Of a stretch of 38,758 bases of DNA, positions 1 to 10,445 are shown one piece after another (position 1 is the stretch's first letter; every line of letters starts with the position of its first letter). The notes below the pieces were generated by a model, which was given only the letters and a program-made list of their open reading frames with translations, did no database searches and was not told the DNA's origin. Made by a program: the position numbers and the translations under genes. The DNA is from an uncultured Muribaculaceae bacterium (GTDB lineage: Bacteria; Bacteroidota; Bacteroidia; Bacteroidales; Muribaculaceae): positions 1 to 38,758 of the forward strand of contig CAMWRV010000026.1 in NCBI GenBank assembly GCA_947176745.1, written 5' to 3'.

Positions 1-1582
1 AAGTGGAGCGGGAGCGGAATCCGAGTTCCGCGACAATGGCCTCGATGGTCAGGTGTCCGTAGTTCTCGAAATCGACGAAGCGTCTGCGGGCCACCGACAC
101 ACGGCGTTCGTTAAGAAGCTGAGCGAACGAGGACTGCATCCGCTCGTTGAGCACCTGCGACACATATTTCGAGTTTGAACCGCACAGATCCGCAAGATCC
201 TTGATAGTGAATCCCTCGCGGCAGAAAGCGCGCTCGTCGGCCATGACCTCGAGTATGCGGGACTCCAGTTTTCTTCCAGTCTCATCAGTAAGCCCTGATC
301 CTGAATACTTGGCCGCGATCACTTCCGGCTCATCTTCCGACACTTCATCCGGCACGTCGGGCGGCGTTTCTTTTCCGGCCAGCAGCTCGCGGTTCAGCCG
401 TTCCTCTGCTTTCATGGCCTCCATGTTGCGCTCGTAGAGATCGCGGTTCTTGCGTCTCAGACTCCTGTTCTGAATGAAGATCCACGCACACAGCGCGACG
501 ACAAGAAGCAATGCCACAGAGACAGTGACGAGTATCCGCATGCGCATCTTGTCTTCGACCTGCATGACGGCTATGCGCTTCTCGAACCTGTCGGCCTGAT
601 GGAACATCTCAAGATCGTGGATTTTGCCGAATTCGCGGGTATTGAACACTGAATCGTTGAGTTCAAGCTTCTTGTATCTGTATTCATCGGCCTTGCGACG
701 GTCACCCGCTCCGGCGTAAAGATCGCCAAGCGCGGCGTAAGCGCTTATCAGAAGTTCCGTATAACCATGGCTGCGGGCAAGAGACTCAGCCTTCTTCAGA
801 TAAAAGACTGCGGAATCGGTCACGCCTGCGTCACGATATGCCTCTCCAAGGCCGACATAAGAAGCAAATTCATTGCGGGCAGGAATCAGCATGGCTCCGG
901 AGGCGCACAATGATTTGCGGTACTCACTCACCGCACCCTGCCAGTTTCCTTTCATCCTGAACAGCGAGGCACGCGACATGGCGGCGGCAAGTTCCCATGC
1001 CGGATTGTCGTCGGTCTTCGGAACCCGAGAGTTGTAACGGCGTATCATATCCGCGAGCGAATCGCGTGGAACCACCTTCTCGCCGAGATCTGAAGTCAGT
1101 ATATTGATCAAGGCGGCGGAAGCCCACTGGTAATGACCTTTGGCCACAGCCTCGTCAAAGACCTGGCGCAAGAGTTCGTATGCCCTCTTCCGGTCACCGT
1201 AATAAAGATATATGGCGGAAAGATTGAGGTTGCCGGCCGCATCCTTCCGGCCGTCCATTGCGACGGCAGTGACAAAATGCGAATATGCCGCCGCGTAGTT
1301 GGAGTTGAGAAACGCGAGCACTCCGAGACTGTTGCGTGCCTCGACGGCATACACCCGGTCCTCAGGCCTGTGATCCGACTCGTATCTGTTGGACATGATA
1401 GTGTAGACAGCCAACGCACTGTCAGTGCTGCTGCGCGACAGCAGTTCCTGTCCGAGCTGCTTGAGAGCGGGCATCGGCTCGGATCTGTAGCGGCGGTACA
1501 TCGCTTCGAAACCATCTGCGGAGGCTCCGCACGAAAGCACGCACATCATGGCCGAAAGCAATAAGGCAAACAATCCTTTCAT
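1..1582 (-). CDS. TPR-containing membrane-anchored AraC-type transcriptional regulator (3' end outside window)
   Basis: The frame is open from the ATG at 1582 to the window edge, about 527 codons, so the C-terminus is missing. It begins with a hydrophobic signal-like segment (residues 1-20, ending LSCGAS, possibly a lipobox). Residues about 30-330 are helical and TPR-like, with repeated A/Y/G spacing. A single membrane segment lies at about 346-368 (LVTVSVALLLVVALCAWIF), followed by a short coiled linker. An AraC-type helix-turn-helix starts near 447 (FTIKDLADLCGSNSKYVSQVLNE, then a second helix ending AELGFRS at the edge). This layout, periplasmic TPRs plus TM plus cytoplasmic HTH, is common in Bacteroidetes and is thought to sense envelope or nutrient signals (family knowledge). 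The ligand and targets are unknown. It diverges from the adhesin gene at 1833. Confidence 0.85.
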   Translation of the reverse strand, partial: MKGLFALLLSAMMCVLSCGASADGFEAMYRRYRSEPMPALKQLGQELLSRSSTDSALAVYTIMSNRYESDHRPEDRVYAVEARNSLGVLAFLNSNYAAAYSHFVTAVAMDGRKDAAGNLNLSAIYLYYGDRKRAYELLRQVFDEAVAKGHYQWASAALINILTSDLGEKVVPRDSLADMIRRYNSRVPKTDDNPAWELAAAMSRASLFRMKGNWQGAVSEYRKSLCASGAMLIPARNEFASYVGLGEAYRDAGVTDSAVFYLKKAESLARSHGYTELLISAYAALGDLYAGAGDRRKADEYRYKKLELNDSVFNTREFGKIHDLEMFHQADRFEKRIAVMQVEDKMRMRILVTVSVALLLVVALCAWIFIQNRSLRRKNRDLYERNMEAMKAEERLNRELLAGKETPPDVPDEVSEDEPEVIAAKYSGSGLTDETGRKLESRILEVMADERAFCREGFTIKDLADLCGSNSKYVSQVLNERMQSSFAQLLNERRVSVARRRFVDFENYGHLTIEAIVAELGFRSRST

Positions 1583-1639
1583 ATCCTAAACTAATTATTC
1601 AGACCCCGTCACACAAATATTAATGCAGGGGTCTTAGTC

Positions 1640-1700
1640 TGACAAGTGTGTCAAAACGGCGAAAAACGACCCGCCACAGTGTCTATTCACGAATTGACAC
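1640..1700. promoter_or_regulatory. Pair of dyad elements in the 1583-1832 divergent intergenic region
   Basis: TGACA-AGTG-TGTCA occupies 1640-1653. A longer imperfect palindrome with GTGTC and GACAC ends and ATTC/GAAT inner arms occupies 1679-1700. Both contain TGTCA/TGACA-like half sites and lie between two divergent genes, so they could be operator sites. This rests on symmetry alone. Confidence 0.25.
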
Positions 1701-1753
1701 GCCGTAATAAACCGGATTCTTGCATACAGAGCAGGAAAGTCCTAACTTCGGCG

Positions 1754-1787
1754 CAAAGTTAATGCATTAATTTTAATTTTCAACAAA
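1754..1787 (-). promoter_or_regulatory. Candidate Bacteroidetes promoter for the TPR-AraC regulator
   Basis: On the minus strand the box TAACTTTG (plus positions 1754-1761) matches TAnnTTTG exactly. A TTTG at 1784-1787 is 22 bases upstream, slightly long, and a GTTG lies at the usual 19-base spacing. The 5' leader would be about 165 bases. Confidence 0.4.
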
Positions 1788-1832
1788 CCGAAGGCATGAA
1801 ACATATCATGTCAAAATAAAAACGTTAACCAT

Positions 1833-2912
1833 ATGAAACGACCCTACTACCTGATGACAGCCGGCGCGATCACGCTGTTCATGGGCGCGGTCTTCGCCAC
1901 GAGTGCTCTGGGCGAAGGCACGGAAGCGACGGTTCTTACGCCCGTCAAGAATGTCAGAGGCATACGCACGCCCGACAGAGTCATCACCATCGACGGATTC
2001 CTTTATGAGGATTTCGAGAGCGTAGCCGACGGCGAGCAAAGACTCCCCGACGGATGGAAAACGACATCAACGCCCGGACATGATTCCGACTGCTGGTCGG
2101 CCGGCACGTTAGGACGAGGCGACACTCCGCTCAACGGTGTTTCAGGATACAAATACGCATATATCCTCGGCAACAAGGAGACCGCGCACGACTCGTGGCT
2201 CTTCAGCCCGGGGGTCAGTCTGACGGCAGGCAAAGAGTATTCTATAGAGTTCTTCGCCATGATGCCGCCGGTGTCGGGTTCGGATGTGATGGAAAAGCTC
2301 GAGGTTTTTATCGGAAGCGGCCAGACTCCCGACGCCATGACTCTCAAACTTGAGGAGATCGAAAATGACAATGACTACTGGCGCTGGCAGGGATACACTT
2401 TCACCCCTGAAACCTCGGGAACGTATTATATGGGCTTCCACAGCATCTCCCCGGCAGGGAGCAACTCGACTGTGATCGATGATCTCAAGATCTCGAGCGG
2501 CGACATACCTGTTTTCAAGGGTAACACAGAACTTGACATGGGCTCTACCGACACTCGCGCGGGGCTGCTTGAATCGGACTACACCTTCAGCAACGATGGC
2601 AAGGCTGCTCTTGAAGTATCGTTCGAAGAGTGCAGCGACGGGCTTCAGGTCGAGGGGCTGCCGCTCGTTCTTGACGAATATCAGGACGGCACAGTGAAGA
2701 TCACTCTGTCAAGGCAGGAAGCAGGTGACTATGAAGGCCATGTCACCCTGCGCACCAATGACCCGACGCTTCCGACAGTGAAAATCGATGTGACTGCCAC
2801 TGTAAAAGAAGCACGCGTCACCGGCTACTGTTTCAGACTTCGAGCAGGGAGGGCCGGAAGGCTGGGATCTCTCGCACGGTTCGGCCAATGTATCCGCCTA
2901 CGGCGGACATGA
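1833..2912 (+). CDS. Secreted adhesin-like protein, N-terminal part of a frameshifted T9SS cargo
   Basis: The 359-aa product starts with a Sec signal peptide (residues 1 to about 26, ending ATSALG). A jelly-roll 'cleaved adhesin / choice-of-anchor J' domain follows at about 48-210 (FESVADGEQRLPDGW, then WLFSPGVSL and YSIEFFAMM). An ASH-like beta-sandwich (choice-of-anchor D type) lies at about 215-320 (DTRAGLLESDYTFSNDGKAA, then VTLRTNDPTLPTVKIDV). From about residue 325 the sequence becomes basic and low-complexity (FRLRAGRAGRLG), which is what an out-of-frame tail looks like. The matching continuation, PATVSDFEQGGPEGWDLSHG, is in the +1 frame from 2821 and runs into the next entry. The intact ancestor would be about 1,310 residues. 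Sequencing error and true gene decay are both possible. Confidence 0.8.
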   Translation: MKRPYYLMTAGAITLFMGAVFATSALGEGTEATVLTPVKNVRGIRTPDRVITIDGFLYEDFESVADGEQRLPDGWKTTSTPGHDSDCWSAGTLGRGDTPLNGVSGYKYAYILGNKETAHDSWLFSPGVSLTAGKEYSIEFFAMMPPVSGSDVMEKLEVFIGSGQTPDAMTLKLEEIENDNDYWRWQGYTFTPETSGTYYMGFHSISPAGSNSTVIDDLKISSGDIPVFKGNTELDMGSTDTRAGLLESDYTFSNDGKAALEVSFEECSDGLQVEGLPLVLDEYQDGTVKITLSRQEAGDYEGHVTLRTNDPTLPTVKIDVTATVKEARVTGYCFRLRAGRAGRLGSLARFGQCIRLRRT

Positions 2913-2979
2913 CTCAAGCCGCGCTTGGTATTGCACCACGTTCTACCAGACCATCGGCGAGAATGAAAATCTCGGTGGT

Positions 2980-5760
2980 GTGGGTTTCACGACTCACTAT
3001 GTCGAAATGGGAGATGAACCCGAGTTCAAGTTCTGGTATCAGCTTGTCAACACCGACATGATGGGATCTGCCGCCAACGGCCCCGCCGAGAAAGAGACTA
3101 TGTCGGTCAACGTTTATGTCAGCGAGGACTGCGGCCTGACATGGCATAACGTATATGCAATCGAGCCGGGAGGGGAACATGAGCATGAGCCCACTCTCGA
3201 ATACACTCAGGTCTCTGTTCCTCTGCCCGAATATGCCGGAAAGACATGTCGCGTGCGTCTGCTGTTCAGTCAGATCGAGGGAAGCACCTTCTTCAATCCG
3301 GTGCGCATCCTTGTCGATGATGTGGTTATCGGCACCATGGCTCCGGTAGACCTCAAAGCCTCCACTGTCACCGGCCCGACATCTCTGTCAGCCGGTACAG
3401 AATACTCCTTTCTCGCACAGATCGAGAACAAAGGCCAGGAATCCGCTTCAGACTATTCTGTCAGGATTTTCAACACTGCCGACAACTCCGTCATCGCCAC
3501 AGTCGACGGCATCGAGATTGAATCCGCAGGGAGCGTGTCGGTGCCCTTCAGCTGGACTCCCGGCGCACCAGGAGCATATCATCTTGCAGCCGAGGTCATA
3601 TCCGATGCTGACCGGACACCCGACAACAACATTTCTTATCCGCTGCACACCATAGTGTTGCCCGAGAAAAACACTGTGACGGAGATAGGCACTGTCGGCG
3701 ACAGACTCGCCGGAATGTACTATCCGGTCAATTTCTATTCGGTCGACTGCCAGTCGCAGAGTCTCTACTATGCCAACGAATTAGGCATCGACAAGGGTGA
3801 GATAAACTCCATGGTATTCACTTCGAATCTCGACGGCGACTTTTTCAGCGAGCCGGTATCGTTCTACATCGCCGAAAGCAAGAGACAGGACTTCGCCGAC
3901 GGAGAGTTTGACGACCCCGATTCTTTCACAAAGGTTTTCGAAGGCCCCATCTACTTCGAGTCCGGGTCAAAAAATCTTGTCATCCCGTTTGACAAGCCAT
4001 ATGACTACAAGGGCGGCAACATCGTGATAATGGGCAAGAAGATGGGCAAGGAGTTCATCTACGGCAAATATTTCATGATCCGCAAGTCGGAAGACAAGGA
4101 AACTCTCAGATCGATCAATATCTCCGCCTTCACATCGGGAGGTCTCGAAAACGTAGACCCGACAACTGCAGCTGTCTATCCGGAGATTCGCTTCAACATG
4201 ATCAGACCGGAAGCAGGAAAAGTCACCGGCACAATCCGCGACAACAGCGGAGCCGTAGCCGGAGCGCTGGTGAAGATCGCCGGCACTCAGTTCTCTACTG
4301 TCACCGACGCGACAGGCCACTTTGAGTTTCCGACAGTCGCCATCGGCAATGTGGCCGTTGAAGTTTCGAAACATGGATATTATGCGCTGACATCCGACAG
4401 CAGACAGCTCGACAAGGGTTCGGAAGCGAACTTCAGCATCGAAATGACGGCGCTTCCGCGTCATACGCTGTCGGGCACTGTCGTATCGAAAACGACAGGC
4501 GAACCTGTGGAGGGTGTCAAAATCACGCTCAATGGATATGATGATTTCCAGACCTATACCGATGCTGACGGGAAATATTCGATCGGCGACATATGCGGCG
4601 ACACTGGCAACGGATACAGTATCCTTGTGAGAAGCGATTTCTTCATTCCGCAGGGTGGCGACATCGAGGTTGAAAAGGACGTCACCGCCGACTATACTCT
4701 TGCCGACAAGATGCTTCGCGTACACAACGTCAAGGCTCTCGACCTTGAATCGGAGGCCAACGTATCGTGGGATGAGCCTATGCCCGAATTCTCGCACGAC
4801 TCCGGCGTGCCGGCTGACTATATCGGCTGGGCTCACGGACAGAGCAATGTCATAGTGGCGTCGGTATTCCACAACCGCGCCCGCATCAAGGAGATAAGCT
4901 GGTACACTACTGACGAATACGGCTGGCACGGCAACTTCAATGTCTATGTGTTCGGTCTTGACGAGGAGGGCAATCCGGATGTGAAGAATATCCTGTATGT
5001 GGCACGCAATGTCGATTTCACCGACAATGCCTGGACCACTCATGTGATCGGCAATCCTGTCGAGGCCGACGGATTCATGATCGCGGTCAGCTGCGACGGT
5101 TTCCTCGGCATCGGCATCACGGAACCATCAGAAGAGCATCCTTTCGAGGAGGGTCAGTGCTACTATGCCGGCGACAATTACGAATGGGGAGTGTTCCCGA
5201 TGTCAAATTTCAAGAAGGTTCATGTAATGCTCCGCGCATACGGAGAGAATCTTGGAGATTCGTCGAAAGCGCCGGCCTTCGACGCACAGAGCCGCATCAC
5301 CCGCCCTGCCGCAAACTACAACATCTACCGACTGGCCGACGGGGCCTCAGCCGAAGAGTGGGAAAAAGCCGGTTCGTCGACGACCCTTTCATTCCGCGAC
5401 AAGGGCTTCGGCTCACTCGCCAAGGGCACATACAGATATGCTGTCGCAGCGGTCTACGACGGAGTGGAGTCAACCGCGATACTGAGCAACACGATAGATA
5501 AGGATGATTCCGGAATCGAGGGTGTGACTGCCGACGGAATACTGTCGCTCTCACCGAATCCGTTTACCGACCGGATAGTTGTCAGCAATCCGGAGGCTGT
5601 CGAAGAGATACAGATCTTCTCCACTGCCGGCGCACTGTGCGCTGCATACAGCCACCCCGGAAAGAGCATCGACACTACCGGACTTGACAGCGGCATGTAT
5701 ATTGTCTGCGTGCTTCTCACAGACGGCAGAGCCGAAAGCTTCAGAATGATCCGCAAGTAA
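2980..5760 (+). CDS. Secreted adhesin-like protein, C-terminal part of a frameshifted T9SS cargo with sorting domain
   Basis: The listed 926 aa begin at an internal ATG; the homologous frame extends upstream to just after the in-frame TAA at 2803-2805, so this is not an independent gene and has no signal peptide. Order of domains: the rest of a second choice-of-anchor J domain (to about 120), a CARDB-like Ig fold (about 125-230), two carboxypeptidase-regulatory-like sandwiches (about 413-490 and 500-585, each with GxV(T/S)G...TDA(T/D)GxF/Y), a further beta-rich domain, and a type A T9SS C-terminal sorting domain (about 850-926; SLSPNPFTDRIVV, then TTGLDSGMYIV). T9SS cargos pass the outer membrane and are anchored at the surface or released. 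The ligand cannot be told from sequence. Confidence 0.8.
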   Translation: MGFTTHYVEMGDEPEFKFWYQLVNTDMMGSAANGPAEKETMSVNVYVSEDCGLTWHNVYAIEPGGEHEHEPTLEYTQVSVPLPEYAGKTCRVRLLFSQIEGSTFFNPVRILVDDVVIGTMAPVDLKASTVTGPTSLSAGTEYSFLAQIENKGQESASDYSVRIFNTADNSVIATVDGIEIESAGSVSVPFSWTPGAPGAYHLAAEVISDADRTPDNNISYPLHTIVLPEKNTVTEIGTVGDRLAGMYYPVNFYSVDCQSQSLYYANELGIDKGEINSMVFTSNLDGDFFSEPVSFYIAESKRQDFADGEFDDPDSFTKVFEGPIYFESGSKNLVIPFDKPYDYKGGNIVIMGKKMGKEFIYGKYFMIRKSEDKETLRSINISAFTSGGLENVDPTTAAVYPEIRFNMIRPEAGKVTGTIRDNSGAVAGALVKIAGTQFSTVTDATGHFEFPTVAIGNVAVEVSKHGYYALTSDSRQLDKGSEANFSIEMTALPRHTLSGTVVSKTTGEPVEGVKITLNGYDDFQTYTDADGKYSIGDICGDTGNGYSILVRSDFFIPQGGDIEVEKDVTADYTLADKMLRVHNVKALDLESEANVSWDEPMPEFSHDSGVPADYIGWAHGQSNVIVASVFHNRARIKEISWYTTDEYGWHGNFNVYVFGLDEEGNPDVKNILYVARNVDFTDNAWTTHVIGNPVEADGFMIAVSCDGFLGIGITEPSEEHPFEEGQCYYAGDNYEWGVFPMSNFKKVHVMLRAYGENLGDSSKAPAFDAQSRITRPAANYNIYRLADGASAEEWEKAGSSTTLSFRDKGFGSLAKGTYRYAVAAVYDGVESTAILSNTIDKDDSGIEGVTADGILSLSPNPFTDRIVVSNPEAVEEIQIFSTAGALCAAYSHPGKSIDTTGLDSGMYIVCVLLTDGRAESFRMIRK

Positions 5761-5793
5761 CAGGATAAATAATCGAGATTCCCTGATAACGGC

Positions 5794-5824
5794 GACCGCC
5801 GCGGCCCGATGGGTCGCGGCGGTC
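5794..5824 (+). terminator. Rho-independent terminator after the adhesin gene
   Basis: A GC-rich hairpin with arms GACCGCCGCG and CGCGGCGGTC, inner pairs continuing to a GAT loop, is followed by TCATTTTT on the plus strand. It sits 34 bases after the stop at 5760. No T-run follows on the minus strand, so typA is probably not ended by it alone. Confidence 0.75.
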
Positions 5825-5851
5825 TCATTTTTCGTATCGTCGGGAGCGGCG

Positions 5852-7651
<1,800 letters not shown>

Positions 7652-7677
7652 TTGATGATTTGAAGTGATTTCGGGTG

Positions 7678-7685
7678 CAAAGTTA
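7678..7685 (-). promoter_or_regulatory. Candidate promoter -7 box for typA
   Basis: TAACTTTG on the minus strand fits TAnnTTTG. It lies 26 bases before the typA ATG at 7651. The -33 position carries AGTG rather than TTTG, so only half the signal is good. Confidence 0.4.
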
Positions 7686-7736
7686 CAAAAAATATGTTAT
7701 ATAACACTGTTTCAGCTCGCATATTATTGTCTTGCG

Positions 7737-7753
7737 ATGCCGCGAAGCAGCAT
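7737..7753 (-). terminator. Weak hairpin after the tam operon
   Basis: On the minus strand ATGCTGC and GCGGCAT pair (one T-G wobble) around a TTC loop, 32 bases after the stop at 7785. There is no T-run, so it may be an RNA 3'-end stabilising hairpin rather than an intrinsic terminator. Confidence 0.3.
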
Positions 7754-7784
7754 ATCGGCACTGCGCCGGTGAACCACCACCACT

Positions 7785-8117
7785 CTATCGGGCACATGAA
7801 TCGGGATTTTCGCGTACCGGAATTTTTTCTTCAAGAAAGTCGCGGGGCGAAGAGGATGGATGCTTCCTGCCCGTGGCAGAGTCTTTTGTGGAGGAGCTTC
7901 GGGCAGACGGAGTCTCAGCCTTTCCGGCTGACCGGGACAGAGAATCGGTCTGACCGCCGCGAATTTCGGTCAGTTCTATGAGAGATGACATGACCGCATC
8001 GGTCTCTTCTCCGCTCCGGGAGCACCGGCGCGACAGAAAGGCACACAGCACTATTGCCAGAGAGACTGCCGCGAGCACAGCCGCGCCGATACGTTCGTTT
8101 CTGCCGAGACGCTTCAT
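7785..8117 (-). CDS. Small single-pass membrane protein of unknown function, last gene of the tam operon
   Basis: I do not recognise a family. The 110-aa product has a short basic N-terminus (MKRLGRNER), one membrane helix at about 9-29 (IGAAVLAAVSLAIVLCAFL), then a stop-transfer cluster (RRCSR). The rest is hydrophilic, rich in Ser, Arg and Lys and apparently disordered, ending with a slightly more ordered segment DFLEEKIPVRENP. The start is 12 bases after the tamA stop, so it is very likely co-transcribed with tamB and tamA. Its position suggests an envelope role, possibly an accessory of the TAM complex, but that is only context. Codon use matches the neighbours. Confidence 0.7.
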   Translation of the reverse strand: MKRLGRNERIGAAVLAAVSLAIVLCAFLSRRCSRSGEETDAVMSSLIELTEIRGGQTDSLSRSAGKAETPSARSSSTKDSATGRKHPSSSPRDFLEEKIPVRENPDSCAR

Positions 8118-8129
8118 GACTGCCGCGTG

Positions 8130-10445
8130 TCAGAAAGGATAACCGATTGCGAGGTGGAATGCGAACGCATCTTTGAAGGGGATATTGAAATAGCCCGGGT
8201 GGCCTGTGTCGTAGGGCGCGTGCAGGCCATAGCCGAGGTCGCCGCGTATCACCATCATGCCGAGGTCGACGCGGAGACCGACACCGGTGCCGAGCGCGAT
8301 GTCGCGCAGGAATGTCTTGCGTGTGAGCAGACCACCGGGACGCATCGGGTCATCCTTGAGAAGCCAGATGTTGCCGGCGTCGAGGAATGCCGCTCCGTGG
8401 AGGATGCTGTAGATCGGGAACCGGTATTCGGTGTTGAGTTCAAGTTTGAACGTACCTGTCTGGTCGAAATATCCGTTCTTGTCAGATTCTGGGGCGCGGT
8501 AGCTGCCCGGGCCGAGCGATCGCACGGTGAAAGCGCGTATGGAGTTTGCGCCGCCGATATAGAACTGCTCGGCATAGGGCACGGTGGTCGAGTTGCCGTA
8601 GGCATGTTCGGCCCCGATCAGCACTCGCGACACGAGCCACTGGTCCTTGCCGCGCACAAGACGGCGCGAATAGACAAGCTGTGCCTGCCCCTTGACAAAC
8701 TGAGAGAATGGCATGCCGAACAGAGTCTTGCGCCCTTTAACGCCGCACATGCGCCAGAGTGCCCAGAAGACGTTGCCCGCCTCCTTGACCGTGGCCGAGA
8801 AATTGAACCCATTGATCCGCTCGCGTTCGAGCCACCGGTCGTAATTGTAGGTGTAGCTCATTTCGGGGATAAACTGGCTTTCGAAACTGAGAGCCACAGC
8901 CGGATTCTCGGCCATGATCGAGTCGAAAGCATGGGTGGTGCGCAGAAGCTTGGTATACGACAGTTTGAAGGGCGTGAACTGGTTGGTGACACGGCTGTTG
9001 TAATCCCATTCGTAAGATATGCCAGCCGCGACTTCGGCCATACGGAAATAGTGCGGTCTGTTGAGGATATTGCCGCTCAGAGTGATGGTTGTCCAGTTCA
9101 GATCGCGGTTGGTGCGTCTGATAAAGTTCGGAGCAAGAAGACGCGGGAAAGCGAGCGACGAACTGAGTCCGAACTCATAGCTGTTGAAGACGCTTCCGCG
9201 GTTATGGCCTGTCTGCCACTCATAGCTGCCCGAGAGCTGGACACTGAAACGCTCGGCACCGCCGAACAGGTTATTGTTGGTCAGACCGAGAATGATGCCA
9301 GGACCAAGATATGAGTTGGATTTCGAGGTGACATTCGCCTCGATAGTCGCCTCGATGGGACGCTCGAACTGACAGGTGATGTAGACATCGAGCGTCGGAT
9401 TTTCCGGATTGGTATCGACCGGTACGGGCTGTATATGGATATTGCCGAATATGCCGAGACGCGACAGGCGCGTCTGCGTGCGGTCCATGTCGCGCACGGA
9501 GAAATATCTGTTTTTCCGAAAAGTTATGCAGGAGGGGATCAGATTCTTGCGGAGTTTCGCGGGTCTGAACACCACCAACTCCCCTTTTGATGTCTGGAGC
9601 GTGTCGGGAACACCGGTGCGGCGTGTGCTCTGTCGCAGAACCGAGGTGTGTATCTGGCCGGTACGGAATCTGAGTGCTGCGATATCTGGCATATTGTCGG
9701 CGAGCGTAAGCTTCAGCGCAATCTGTCCGGGGGTGATAAGGCTGTCGGCGAGAAACTCAATGTAGTCCGGGCGGAAATAATAATACCCTCTGTTGCGAAG
9801 CGCATTGGCTATCCTGACCCTCTCGGCCGATAGAGAATCCATGCAGAATCTCTCGCCCGGCACGAGGTATTTGCTCATTCGGGCCACAGAATCGATAAAA
9901 CTCCTGACGCCCTTTACCGTGTCGTTGAAGAAGATCACACTGTCGAGGAGATAGGGTTCGCCGGTGCGGATGTCGTAGTCGATATCGGCGATTTTCGGAT
10001 TTTTGCGCGGAGAAAGTTTGTAAGAGACCGAGGAATTGAAATATCCGTTGTTGTCAAGTATCGACTTGAGCATCTTGACACGTGCGTCGGGCCGGACATC
10101 GCTCACAAGAACGGGCTCGGAGACAAGCTTACGGTAAAGCCATCCCCTCAGGCCGCCGACCGAGTCATTCCAGTTGTTATACACCCAGAGACCGAGAGGA
10201 AACGGATAGCGCCTGTATGGGGTGAGAAGAGGTATGGCATTGTTTGGCTTTACATTGACGGATTTGACCAGATCGGACTTCACGCCGCCGGGTATCTTCT
10301 CGCCCGCAGGGGCGTCGACATTCATCTTCAGGCCGTTGTAGAGATATTCTCCTTCGGGTATTCTTTTTGTCGTCGAGCATGATGCCAGAATAAACACGAC
10401 AAGAAGAGCCGCGGTCATTGCAAGCGTATTGAGCTTATCTTTCAT
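8130..10445 (-). CDS. tamA: TamA-like Omp85-family outer membrane assembly protein
   Basis: The 771-aa product starts with a lipoprotein signal (VVFILASC at about 16-23), an N-terminal lipid anchor often seen in Bacteroidetes Omp85 proteins. POTRA-like domains fill about 40-350 (for example YLVPGERFCMDSLSAERVRIANALRNRGYY, split here by its natural loops). A C-terminal 16-strand Omp85 barrel follows (about 370-771; FYIGGANSIRAFTVRSLGPG and LDAGNIWLL are typical; ends in the aromatic motif AIGYPF). Its ATG overlaps the TGA of tamB by four bases (ATGA), showing translational coupling. TamA and TamB span the envelope and move lipids or assemble outer membrane proteins. The closely related BamA is the alternative, but the tamB linkage argues for TamA. 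Confidence 0.93.
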   Translation of the reverse strand: MKDKLNTLAMTAALLVVFILASCSTTKRIPEGEYLYNGLKMNVDAPAGEKIPGGVKSDLVKSVNVKPNNAIPLLTPYRRYPFPLGLWVYNNWNDSVGGLRGWLYRKLVSEPVLVSDVRPDARVKMLKSILDNNGYFNSSVSYKLSPRKNPKIADIDYDIRTGEPYLLDSVIFFNDTVKGVRSFIDSVARMSKYLVPGERFCMDSLSAERVRIANALRNRGYYYFRPDYIEFLADSLITPGQIALKLTLADNMPDIAALRFRTGQIHTSVLRQSTRRTGVPDTLQTSKGELVVFRPAKLRKNLIPSCITFRKNRYFSVRDMDRTQTRLSRLGIFGNIHIQPVPVDTNPENPTLDVYITCQFERPIEATIEANVTSKSNSYLGPGIILGLTNNNLFGGAERFSVQLSGSYEWQTGHNRGSVFNSYEFGLSSSLAFPRLLAPNFIRRTNRDLNWTTITLSGNILNRPHYFRMAEVAAGISYEWDYNSRVTNQFTPFKLSYTKLLRTTHAFDSIMAENPAVALSFESQFIPEMSYTYNYDRWLERERINGFNFSATVKEAGNVFWALWRMCGVKGRKTLFGMPFSQFVKGQAQLVYSRRLVRGKDQWLVSRVLIGAEHAYGNSTTVPYAEQFYIGGANSIRAFTVRSLGPGSYRAPESDKNGYFDQTGTFKLELNTEYRFPIYSILHGAAFLDAGNIWLLKDDPMRPGGLLTRKTFLRDIALGTGVGLRVDLGMMVIRGDLGYGLHAPYDTGHPGYFNIPFKDAFAFHLAIGYPF

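Noticed and set aside
2804..2830. Programmed ribosomal frameshift in the adhesin
   Set aside because: No slippery heptamer with a suitable downstream structure is visible and the needed shift is +1 with no nearby in-frame stop to stall at.
3967..5043. 358-codon minus-strand frame inside the adhesin
   Set aside because: The plus-strand reading shows clear domains and a sorting tail; the minus frame shows none.
8127..9314. Long plus-strand open frame (395 codons) opposite tamA
   Set aside because: It is the mirror of a well-supported Omp85 gene in a GC-biased genome; the peptide is rich in E, H, R and V with no domain, and there is no promoter.
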